Below, one piece after another: positions 33,195 to 41,001 of a stretch of 43,431 nt of DNA (its first letter is position 1; each line of letters starts with the position of its first letter). The position numbers and the translations under genes are program-made. This DNA is from Oligoflexia bacterium (GTDB taxonomy: Bacteria; Bdellovibrionota; Bdellovibrionia; JABDDW01), in NCBI GenBank assembly GCA_023250675.1, contig JAHFAE010000008.1, positions 10,871-54,301 of the forward strand. Direction: 5' to 3'. A model generated the notes under the pieces. That model was not told the origin of the DNA. It did not search any database and saw only the letters and a program-made list of their open reading frames with translations.

Positions 33195-34191
33195 TCATAA
33201 ATTCTACGGCATCGTTGGCATTTATGTATTCGATGCGGATATGAGAGTGTCTTCTTTTAAAGACATTAAAAATCTCGTCGACAAATCCTTGTCCTACCTC
33301 TTGAACATTTTTAAAATCAAGATTGATAATTTGAAAGTTTTCAAGACTCATTAATAGCCGTTTTGCCTGGGATCTCGCGACGAGTTTTATATCAGCGACA
33401 AGATTAATTCTAACAGTGGTTTTGTCAAATTCGTATTCTTCTTTGTCGGCGGAGTGCTCGTTAAAAAGATCCCTTAATATTTTTTTTGACCTTTTTTTTA
33501 TCTGAAATTGAACTTCCGTTCCTCTCATATTTCTAATATTCCCCACCCCCACATCATCGTCGATATTTTCTCTGGTAAATTCAATCTTGTGACTTTTAAT
33601 TCTGAAAATATCGGCTATTCGCGACGTAAAAAAGATACCCTGACCGCTATGTCGTTCTGGTAATGTTGTCTGCTTGCCTTTTATAATGTGCTCAAGCGCT
33701 TCAAATTCACTTTTCAATTTGAATGTCTTTTGGACATTGAAAAATAGGCCAATCCCACTATCTTTGATTTGAAACTTTAGATTCTCTGAATCCAGTTCAA
33801 TCTCCATGGCCACTTTTTTTCCTCTGGAATGGTCAATGGCATTGTTCAGCATTTCGGTAAATGCATAAAAGGCAATATTCTGTACGTTATCTGACAGGTT
33901 TTTGAGACCAAGTCGAAGCTCCACTTCTGTATAAACTCGGTCTTCTTGCAAATTTTTGATATTTTTTACCAATTTAATTTTATGAAGTTTGATCTTTTTC
34001 GCTTTTTTGTTGGATAAAAAATAGAGGGCATTTCGTGTAGATCCCGCTTTTTCAAGTTTACCTTCTCTAACAAGACGACTCAAATGAAGTGTTGTTTTTT
34101 GACGCGAGATACCAAGCTCTTTTGCCAGGGCAGGGGCTTTAAATTGCCCCTTCTTCTTCACAATCTTTAATATCTTATCTCTGTTAGCCAC
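33175..34191 (-). CDS. Winged-helix/HATPase/DUF4325 regulator
   Basis: The 338-residue protein joins three modules. Residues 1-60 are a winged helix with a DNA-recognition helix (ALAKELGISRQKTTLHLSRL). Residues about 100-235 form a GHKL ATPase with the N box (Glu113, Asn116, Asn117 in FTEMLNNAIDHS), DSGIG (144-148) and a GQG lid motif (183-185). Residues about 255-338 are the STAS-like DUF4325 domain (INLDFKNVQEVGQGFVDEIFNVF). No histidine phosphoacceptor domain is seen, so it may act like an anti-sigma/STAS pair in one chain. The GTG start follows AAGGA closely. A palindromic operator overlaps its promoter. Confidence 0.88.
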   Translation of the reverse strand: MANRDKILKIVKKKGQFKAPALAKELGISRQKTTLHLSRLVREGKLEKAGSTRNALYFLSNKKAKKIKLHKIKLVKNIKNLQEDRVYTEVELRLGLKNLSDNVQNIAFYAFTEMLNNAIDHSRGKKVAMEIELDSENLKFQIKDSGIGLFFNVQKTFKLKSEFEALEHIIKGKQTTLPERHSGQGIFFTSRIADIFRIKSHKIEFTRENIDDDVGVGNIRNMRGTEVQFQIKKRSKKILRDLFNEHSADKEEYEFDKTTVRINLVADIKLVARSQAKRLLMSLENFQIINLDFKNVQEVGQGFVDEIFNVFKRRHSHIRIEYINANDAVEFMIKRSLS

Positions 34192-34218
34192 TCCTTATTG
34201 TAACTCAATTGTAACCTT

Positions 34219-34253
34219 ATTCTAAAAATAATTGTAACCGGTTACAATTATTT
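34219..34253 (-). promoter_or_regulatory. Promoter with a 28-bp palindromic operator for the HATPase/DUF4325 gene
   Basis: A perfect palindrome spans 34226-34253 (core TAATTGTAACCGGTTACAAT). On the minus strand TTGTAA (34242-34247) and TAGAAT (34219-34224) are separated by exactly 17 bases, a sigma-70-like pair, with the palindrome covering the -35 and the spacer. Extra TTGTAAC half-sites occur at 34198-34204 and 34209-34215 in the leader. Autoregulation by the winged helix is inferred from proximity. The rest of the gap up to 34473 shows nothing else I can name. Confidence 0.7.
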
Positions 34254-34473
34254 ATTAGTATTACCAACAATTAGACTCAAATAGGTGACAATTAAGACCC
34301 TAAAGACACCAATCTCCCATCTCTCCTGTCCCTTCTACCTCGCTTTCTTGACCTTTAGAACAACCTTTTTCGATTACTCACCCATTAAAAGTAGAGCCAC
34401 CTGTTTTAGGAATTCAAAAAAGTTGTCAAATATTATTTTATAAAATTATTTTTAAAAAACTACATTTGCTGGA

Positions 34474-36621
34474 TTAAGGGACTGAAATTATCACTTCCTC
34501 GTTGGCCTTAGGCAAAGCAATCAAAACAATATTTGATCTTTCGTGCACGGGAGAATAACTGCCGACTCCGTCTCGGCAATCCCCAGCGCAAACAAAAACT
34601 CCGATGGTTTCGCTTGGCTTGGGCTGATAACCGGCCAACACTCCCCACCTGTGTGAGTCATAATACCAATTGGCTTGAATTTGACCACGGCCTGTCCCGT
34701 CTCCAACATCTTGAATTTGAATGGGCCCCCCGCTTTCTTTTAATCCACGCCAAAGTTGAATAGGAGCACTCGCGTGCCAAACCCCGTTGATGAGTTCGAC
34801 AATTCCATACGAATACAATAATTCTCCCATGTCGGGGCGAGCCGCCGTATTGGGCCAACTCTCGGGTTTGCCGTTATCAAGTTCCAAATGTAACCCGGTA
34901 AATTTGATATCAACTCTCTTGATATGTGTTGTTATGGGCCAATTGGCAAAATCAGGGGCCATAGAATGAAAACTGACTCCCTTGCTCTCAAGTTCACCAA
35001 TATAACCGCCTTGAGTTTGGTTATTTGAAGGTGGAGCATGAGTTGTTCCACCACTCATAAAACCTTTTAAAAATGGAACTCTCGTTTGCAAATCATCATT
35101 GTACTTTTTCTGAATTGCAAAGTCATAGTTAAACCAGAACTTCCAATAGGTATCCGTTTCAAACCTCACCTCTTGGACATCGCGCCACCAAGAATGGGCC
35201 CCATTAATTTGAGCCACATTTTGGTCGACAGTTTTGTCCATATCAGTTTCGTAAGCGACCGCAAAAAATCCTGGGTACTTTTGCTGGGTAACGCGAATCC
35301 ATTCTCCACCGCTCGCTGGAAATGGAGATGGGGAACAACTATCAGAAGTTGGTTTTAAATCACCACCTGGCAATTCGTATAATATCAAAGCATCAGGAAA
35401 AGTTTGAGACAAAACTTTAATTCGACAGTCAGCTTGAGAAGAATTATCCCAATCGTTCATGACTACTCGGCAAAGGGACTTGTCTAGTCCCGGCGCTACA
35501 GGATCAGTGGGACTTACACCCGCGCAAAGGGGAATAAGTTTATGATCCCAAAGTTCATGCAAAATAGTATTTAGTTTGTCATCGGCCGTCGCGCAGTCAG
35601 CAGCCGTTGTCGGATAAAGACCATGATAGCCACGTTCATTGGTACATTTTGTTACTTGAACAGCAAAGTGAGTGTTTCCTTGTTCAAGAGCCGCTTTGTA
35701 AATAATCTCTCTTTGGTCGCTGGGATAACGAGAGATTGAGAGCGTCCAAATCCATCCGGCCTCAATACCCTTTGCAACCATATTGTTATCACCCACGTGC
35801 CGAATATGAGTTACTGGATCTTCGCCATTCACAAAATTTGGTTTGAGAACAGGAACCCAAAGCATTAAGTCGCCTTGAAAGTCTCGCAATTGAGCTGAAC
35901 TAAAACTCATGGGATCAAGATGGGGAGACTTAACAATATGAAGTTTAAATTGCTCCCAAAGACCAATAGTCGTTACCGATGCATCAACAGGTGAGAGTGT
36001 TTGATCAATTCTTGCAGAAACGTAGTGGAGATTATCTGAAGTTTTAAGACTTATAGTCGCACCTTCTAGAAGAGATCCTACGAGCTGAAATGCTTCCCAA
36101 GAGAGTACGGCCTTTCGATTGGCGACGACTGCGTTGCCGCCACCTGATTCGGCACTTAGGTTTCGTCCGTGACTGGAGCGAATTGAAACTTTACCGCCAG
36201 GTTGGGGGAGAACATAAAACATTTCCCACTCCCCTGTACTTCCACGATTGGCATGCATGGTGCCCACATCATCGCCACCGCATTCGGCAACGACAAATTT
36301 ATTATTTGCTGCCTGAAGAGTTACAGCAAATTCATCAGGAGCTCTTTCAACATAAGGACCGGCCGTAAAACAGTCGGGTACTGGAGTCGGAGTTGGAGAT
36401 GGCAAAGGAGAAACGGTTGGATTCGCAGTCGGGGTCGGCCCAATGACTATGGGATTGGGTGAAACACCAGAACCGGGTGACGCGCTGGGCGATGGAGACG
36501 GAGTTGGCGACGCCAATACTGAGCCTAACTGGGCTGCACCATCGGCTAGGTCGTTAAAACCTTTGCAGCCTAGAAGTTGAACAAGTATTGATGTAAGAAA
36601 GATAGTTTTAAATATCTTCAC
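34474..36621 (-). CDS. Lipoprotein with fascin-like beta-trefoil domain and unknown C-terminal domain
   Basis: The 715-residue protein has a lipobox (LLGC, Cys19) and a Pro/Ser/Thr-rich linker (about 38-82). A fascin-like beta-trefoil (about 95-230) follows with repeated blocks ending EWEMFYV, SWEAFQLV and LWEQFKLH; each block has the pattern of a strand, a GKxVxAE-like turn, NRxxxxxWExF. The last about 480 residues contain many aromatic and acidic residues (GWIWTLSISRYPS, SWWRDVQEVRF, DTYWKFWFNYDF) and could be a carbohydrate-active or binding domain; I cannot name it. It likely sits on the outer membrane surface or in the periplasm. Confidence 0.75.
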   Translation of the reverse strand: MKIFKTIFLTSILVQLLGCKGFNDLADGAAQLGSVLASPTPSPSPSASPGSGVSPNPIVIGPTPTANPTVSPLPSPTPTPVPDCFTAGPYVERAPDEFAVTLQAANNKFVVAECGGDDVGTMHANRGSTGEWEMFYVLPQPGGKVSIRSSHGRNLSAESGGGNAVVANRKAVLSWEAFQLVGSLLEGATISLKTSDNLHYVSARIDQTLSPVDASVTTIGLWEQFKLHIVKSPHLDPMSFSSAQLRDFQGDLMLWVPVLKPNFVNGEDPVTHIRHVGDNNMVAKGIEAGWIWTLSISRYPSDQREIIYKAALEQGNTHFAVQVTKCTNERGYHGLYPTTAADCATADDKLNTILHELWDHKLIPLCAGVSPTDPVAPGLDKSLCRVVMNDWDNSSQADCRIKVLSQTFPDALILYELPGGDLKPTSDSCSPSPFPASGGEWIRVTQQKYPGFFAVAYETDMDKTVDQNVAQINGAHSWWRDVQEVRFETDTYWKFWFNYDFAIQKKYNDDLQTRVPFLKGFMSGGTTHAPPSNNQTQGGYIGELESKGVSFHSMAPDFANWPITTHIKRVDIKFTGLHLELDNGKPESWPNTAARPDMGELLYSYGIVELINGVWHASAPIQLWRGLKESGGPIQIQDVGDGTGRGQIQANWYYDSHRWGVLAGYQPKPSETIGVFVCAGDCRDGVGSYSPVHERSNIVLIALPKANEEVIISVP

Positions 36622-36878
36622 GTTACTTCTCCTTGTTTCACGAAAACCAGTTCCACTATGAGTTTTGATCTATCGCTTACAACCCCTGCTGCATGAGTAT
36701 TTATCGTCAGAAACTCTGACTCCCTTGATGCACTCTGGCCCTTTGAAAGTGAGAACTAGATTTAATGACTAACTTTTAAGCTATTGGGCGGGATCAACCT
36801 TTGGACAGGACGTTCAGTGAAGATATTGACTTTAAGATCAATCATAATCAAGTATGGGACGAATTTAAAAAGAGGTTT

Positions 36879-37730
36879 ATGAGAGGTTTTTTCGCCGTTT
36901 CAATTTTGTTAACTTTATTTGGCTGCATGGGGTGTAGCAGCCTTCTCTACTATCCTCAGCGTGTTCTTTATCAAGATCCTGCCAGCCTTGGTTTTCATCC
37001 CGATGATATTTATATTGAGAGTTCAAAAGACGTGACAATCAATGCTTGGTTTTTTAAGCACAAAGCCAATACTTCAACAAAAGGCATTTTTGTTTTTTTT
37101 CACGGAAATGGAGAGAATCTGTCATCTCATTACATGACTCTACTTTGGCTTTTAGACTTTGATTATGACTATCTCATCTTTGATTATCAAGGGTACGGTA
37201 AAAGCCAAGGAGAGCCTTCTCCCAAGGGCACTTTAGAAGACGGAATCGCCGCATTACGATGGGTGCATATGAATTTTCCGAAAAAGCCAATTTTTATATT
37301 TGGACAAAGTTTAGGCGGAGCCGTCGCCATGAAAACTGTTATTGAATTTAAAAATGAAATTCCAATTTCGGGTGTCTTTGTTGACTCCACTTTCTTATCT
37401 TACAAAAGCGAAGCCCGGGATGTTTTGGCAAAAACTTGGTTTACATGGATTTTGCAACCATTTACAAATTTACTCTTGAGTGACAAGTACGCCCCAGGCA
37501 ATGAAGTAGAAAAAATTTCTCCTATTCCCCTTATTGTTATCCACGGTGATAATGATCAAACAGTAGCTATAGAGCAAGGCCGGGCAGTTTTTGAAAAGGC
37601 CAAGGAACCCAAAGAATTTTGGCTTGCAAAAGGTGGCAAGCACACCGACGCTCTATGGCGAAATCATCAAACAGAGTTTCGTCAGAAAATTCTAGATAAA
37701 GTTAACCAGTTGACTGTTGCGTCGCATTAG
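36879..37730 (+). CDS. Lipoprotein alpha/beta hydrolase
   Basis: The start at 36879 follows AGAGG and gives a lipoprotein signal with a lipobox ending in LFGC (Cys16). The 283-residue enzyme has the pattern of Bem46/YfhR-like serine hydrolases: FFHGNGEN for the oxyanion region, FDYQGYGKS, nucleophile Ser144 in FGQSLGG, acid in HGDNDQTV and His in GGKHTDALW. The substrate is unknown. It is followed by the DUF3015 genes on the same strand. The 257-base gap upstream has no gene that I trust. Confidence 0.88.
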   Translation: MRGFFAVSILLTLFGCMGCSSLLYYPQRVLYQDPASLGFHPDDIYIESSKDVTINAWFFKHKANTSTKGIFVFFHGNGENLSSHYMTLLWLLDFDYDYLIFDYQGYGKSQGEPSPKGTLEDGIAALRWVHMNFPKKPIFIFGQSLGGAVAMKTVIEFKNEIPISGVFVDSTFLSYKSEARDVLAKTWFTWILQPFTNLLLSDKYAPGNEVEKISPIPLIVIHGDNDQTVAIEQGRAVFEKAKEPKEFWLAKGGKHTDALWRNHQTEFRQKILDKVNQLTVASH

Positions 37731-37837
37731 ATAAATCGCCCTACTAGCAAGCAAAGTCATTGTCATACTTGAGTTATTATGAATATCCTGAATTCCAAAT
37801 TTATTTAAAAATTTTAAATTTATGGAGGATCTCACCA

Positions 37838-38314
37838 ATGAAAAAACGGCTATTAATGACTTTCGTATTTAGTTTATTGGCATCATGCATTGCCATGGCT
37901 GCCGATTACGGCACGGCGGGCTGCGGGCTGGGAGCTTTAGCATTTAAAGACCAACCGGGGAAAATTCAGATTGTCGGATCGATTTTTAATAATTTGATTT
38001 CGCCCCAGACCTTTGCGATCACCTCAGCCACATCTAATTGTGTCGATGAGTCTTCGACAGCGAGCTCAAAATTCATTTCTGTAAATCGTGTGGCTCTGCA
38101 AAAAGACATTTCACGTGGCAGCGGCGAATCCCTCGCCAGCCTCTCACAAATTCTGAAGTGTTCTGACTCGGCAAAATTAGGGCGCTCACTTCAAATGAAC
38201 TACGGGCATATTTTTCCGACAGATACTACTCCAGCCACCGAGATCGACAAGTCAATTCAAACCACCATTAAGAGTGATGAGACATTGGCAAAATACTGTC
38301 GTTCTATTGGTTAA
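37838..38314 (+). CDS. DUF3015 secreted protein, copy 1
   Basis: The ATG at 37838 follows GGAGG, leaving a signal peptide (RLLMTFVFSLLASCIAMA). The 158-residue protein opens with the family mark YGTAGCGLGALAF and carries QTFAITSATSNCVDE, VNRVALQKDISRGSGESLASLSQILKCSDSA and YGHIFP. DUF3015 proteins are small secreted proteins of unknown function. Four conserved cysteines suggest two disulfides in the periplasm. A paralog follows 31 bases downstream. Confidence 0.88.
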   Translation: MKKRLLMTFVFSLLASCIAMAADYGTAGCGLGALAFKDQPGKIQIVGSIFNNLISPQTFAITSATSNCVDESSTASSKFISVNRVALQKDISRGSGESLASLSQILKCSDSAKLGRSLQMNYGHIFPTDTTPATEIDKSIQTTIKSDETLAKYCRSIG

Positions 38315-38345
38315 TTAATATTTTAGAAAATCGAGGAGAAAAAAG

Positions 38346-38873
38346 ATGAAATCTTTGAAATATTTTTTAGTGGTTGGGTTTTCAGTGGCTGCACTCATTT
38401 GCAGCGTCAGCATGGCTGAATCTAAAAAATCATCCCGTACTGCTGGGTTTACCCGTGAATACGGAATGGCAGGATGCGGACTGGGAAGCATGGTCGTAGG
38501 TAAAAGAGGTGGGCAGATTTTTGCGTCTACGACAAATATGACACTTTGGAATCAATCCTTTGGAATTACATTTAATTCGTTAAATTGCATAGATTCTGCT
38601 ACTGAACAAGCGGCTCACCGTATGGATAATTTTATTTTGGTGAATCAAGTAACCATGGCCGATGATATTGCTAAAGGCAACGGAGAAACTCTGGCCAGTA
38701 TTTCGAGCATTTTGCATTGCTCTGATTCAGCACTTTTAAATTCAAAACTTCAGGGGAATTTCTCTCATATATTTCCCAACTATGAAGTTGCACCGAATGA
38801 AGTGACCGATTCTATTATCAGCGTCATCATGACCGATGATGGGCTTTCGAAATCCTGCAAAATAACAGGTTAA
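38346..38873 (+). CDS. DUF3015 secreted protein, copy 2
   Basis: The 175-residue paralog of the preceding gene has a GAGGAG site, a signal peptide (about 1-24) and a short basic linker. The same conserved blocks follow (YGMAGCGLGSMVV, QSFGITFNSLNCIDS, DDIAKGNGETLASISSILHCSDSA, FSHIFP). The two copies share all Cys positions but are clearly diverged, so the duplication is old. A strong terminator lies 27 bases downstream. Confidence 0.88.
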   Translation: MKSLKYFLVVGFSVAALICSVSMAESKKSSRTAGFTREYGMAGCGLGSMVVGKRGGQIFASTTNMTLWNQSFGITFNSLNCIDSATEQAAHRMDNFILVNQVTMADDIAKGNGETLASISSILHCSDSALLNSKLQGNFSHIFPNYEVAPNEVTDSIISVIMTDDGLSKSCKITG

Positions 38874-38899
38874 GTTTTAGTTTTTGTTTTATTCACTGT

Positions 38900-38937
38900 C
38901 ACTGCTCACAGGACTATTTTCTGTGAGCAGTGTTTTT
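38900..38937 (+). terminator. Strong terminator between DUF3015 and DUF4105 genes
   Basis: A perfect 12-bp stem, CACTGCTCACAG (38900-38911) with CTGTGAGCAGTG (38921-38932) and a nine-base loop, is followed by TTTTT. It ends only about 15 bases before the TTG start of the next gene. Confidence 0.92.
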
Positions 38938-38951
38938 ATAGGTTTAAGAAT

Positions 38952-40907
38952 TTGAGATTTATTAATTTTGTATTATCATTTTGTCTATTTTGTTATTTGC
39001 CGCTTGCCCAAGCTAAAAAAAAATCCATTTTAGAAATGCCATCTAGTGAGAGCCGAGTGCAATACATGGATGAACTTTTAGTTAAAGCAAATGAATTAAA
39101 GTTAGCCGACGATATTCAGTGGCTTAATCTAGTTCACTATAAATCAAACTTTTGGGGAGGATATAAAAGTCAGGTAGACGGAGTTGTTTTTTTTATGTCA
39201 GCGGAGGGCAAAATTGACCCCCATAAAGAACTCGAAGCAACGATCAATGGTTTATTTTCAACAGCACCAAATAAAATCACCGAACAAGAGCCCCGATGTC
39301 AATTTCCGGCGCGATATTTGTGGTTGAAAAAAATATTACAAATAGACGAACCCCGGTTACCATATTTGAAGTGCGAAAAATACGGTAAATTTGTCGACCA
39401 ACTTTCGGCAGAGTCAGTAACTTTGGTATTTTCATCTTATTTTCTCAATAGCCCCTCTTCTGCTTTCGGGCATACGTTGTTACGTATCAATAGTTCAAAA
39501 GCCGTGAGTGAAGATGGTAAACATCATGAGCTCTTAGACCACGGTGTAAACTATGGAGCAGAGATTACGACTTCAAACCCCATCGTCTATGCTTTTTCGG
39601 GACTCCTTGGAACATTTCGAGGAACATTTATCAATATTCCTTATTATTATAAGGTTCGGGAATACAACGATTTTGAAGCGCGAGATTTATGGAGCTATGA
39701 TCTTGAACTAACTCCCGAGGAGATTCAGCTTTTAGTCGCTCATATTTGGGAGTTGGGCTCGACATATTATGATTATTTTTATTTTACAGAAAATTGCTCT
39801 TATCATATGTTCTCGATACTTGAGGCGGCGGCTCCCCGATTGCAATTAACTGATCTACTTCCTTATTATGTTATCCCTTCAGATACTGTTAGACGCCTGA
39901 TGACTGTGCCCGGTCTTGTGACCCGGGTATCATATCGTCCGTCGATTAGAACTCAATTTGAACATCGTCTTAAACAATTGAATTCCAATGAATATCAAAT
40001 ATTTGCTGATTTTATTCATAAAAAAGATGAGACCAAACTTTCGGGTCTTCCCGACCCGACCCAAGCTCGAATACTGGATGCAGCCTTAGACTATATTGAG
40101 TACCAGTACGCCGAAGATCTTTTGAAAGAAAAAAGCACAGAAGTGAAAAGTTGGAAGCAAGCCGTGATGGCTCAAAGGGCTGCTTTAGGAATTACAAGTC
40201 CCGAGCTTGAAATTTCTCAACCTGATCTTCAAAGACCAGAAATGGGCCATGGCATTCGCCGTGTGACTTTTGGATTAGGCGGCGAGAGTGGTTTAGGATC
40301 TTTTGGCGAAATTGGTTTCAGATTTGCCATGACCGATATGCTTGATACGGGGCCAGGGTACCTGCAAGGGGGAACCGTTGAATTCTTAGCCGGCAATATT
40401 CGCTACTGGTCATCGCCAAGTCATTTTGAAATTGACGACTTAACTTTGTTACGACTTTTTAGTTTAAGCCCTTTGACTGAATTTCGTCGAAATATCTCAT
40501 TTAAAATTGAAGCCGGTGCTAAGCGAATCACTGACAACAACTGCAATCGTTGCATTGCCGGTAATTTAGAAGGCGGTCCTGGAGCGAGTATTAGCCTATC
40601 GGGTGACGACGATGTTCTTGCCTTTGGAATTGCCGATTTTCAAATCGCCTACGCCCCTGGATTCATATCTTACCCCATTCGCATGGGAGCCGGCCCACTT
40701 CTTGGAATTTTATATCGAGTTACCGACGATTTTAAAGCTTCGGCTTCTCTGGGATATCGGTACCATTTGTTTTCAACATACAAAGAAACTTTGGAAAGCC
40801 GCATCGAAGGCCGTTACGGATTCGACAAGTATTGGGCCATTAATTTGTCCTTCGCTAGCCACAATATTTATTCAGAAGTGTCGTTGAGTGGAATGTACTA
40901 TTGGTAG
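38952..40907 (+). CDS. DUF4105 (Lnb-type) protein with C-terminal beta-barrel
   Basis: The TTG at 38952 is used because it gives a signal peptide (FVLSFCLFCYLPLAQA); no ATG lies upstream of the mature part and the ribosome binding site is weak. The 651-residue protein has the DUF4105 domain (about 140-330) with SSYFLNSPSSAFGHTLLR and the Cys/His pair in ENCSYHMFS, reminiscent of permuted papain-like (NlpC/P60-type) enzymes. The last about 230 residues alternate like strands and end in SGMYYW, suggesting an outer-membrane barrel. It may be a surface-exposed amidase or peptidase, but the substrate is unknown. The neighbouring DUF3015 genes suggest a shared process. Confidence 0.85.
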   Translation: MRFINFVLSFCLFCYLPLAQAKKKSILEMPSSESRVQYMDELLVKANELKLADDIQWLNLVHYKSNFWGGYKSQVDGVVFFMSAEGKIDPHKELEATINGLFSTAPNKITEQEPRCQFPARYLWLKKILQIDEPRLPYLKCEKYGKFVDQLSAESVTLVFSSYFLNSPSSAFGHTLLRINSSKAVSEDGKHHELLDHGVNYGAEITTSNPIVYAFSGLLGTFRGTFINIPYYYKVREYNDFEARDLWSYDLELTPEEIQLLVAHIWELGSTYYDYFYFTENCSYHMFSILEAAAPRLQLTDLLPYYVIPSDTVRRLMTVPGLVTRVSYRPSIRTQFEHRLKQLNSNEYQIFADFIHKKDETKLSGLPDPTQARILDAALDYIEYQYAEDLLKEKSTEVKSWKQAVMAQRAALGITSPELEISQPDLQRPEMGHGIRRVTFGLGGESGLGSFGEIGFRFAMTDMLDTGPGYLQGGTVEFLAGNIRYWSSPSHFEIDDLTLLRLFSLSPLTEFRRNISFKIEAGAKRITDNNCNRCIAGNLEGGPGASISLSGDDDVLAFGIADFQIAYAPGFISYPIRMGAGPLLGILYRVTDDFKASASLGYRYHLFSTYKETLESRIEGRYGFDKYWAINLSFASHNIYSEVSLSGMYYW

Positions 40908-40944
40908 AGCACGTTTAATGTCGATTCGACAACGGCAATCCCCC

Positions 40945-40977
40945 AAAAAAATCTCCTCGATGGTGGTCGAGGAGATT
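40945..40977 (-). terminator. Terminator shared by converging genes
   Basis: AATCTCCTCGA (40950-40960) pairs with TCGAGGAGATT (40967-40977) around a six-base loop, and the minus-strand tail is seven T. It ends the metalloprotease gene and may also act, more weakly, on the DUF4105 transcript. Confidence 0.9.
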
Positions 40978-41001
40978 AAATATTTTATTAAAATTTAATT
41001 C

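Noticed and set aside
36786-36860. Open frame before the hydrolase reading RTFSEDIDFKI, like the start of an AbiEii-type nucleotidyltransferase
   Set aside because: Only about 30 residues are open, no upstream homology block is seen, and the hydrolase has a better start at 36879. It may be a remnant, but the match is too short to call.
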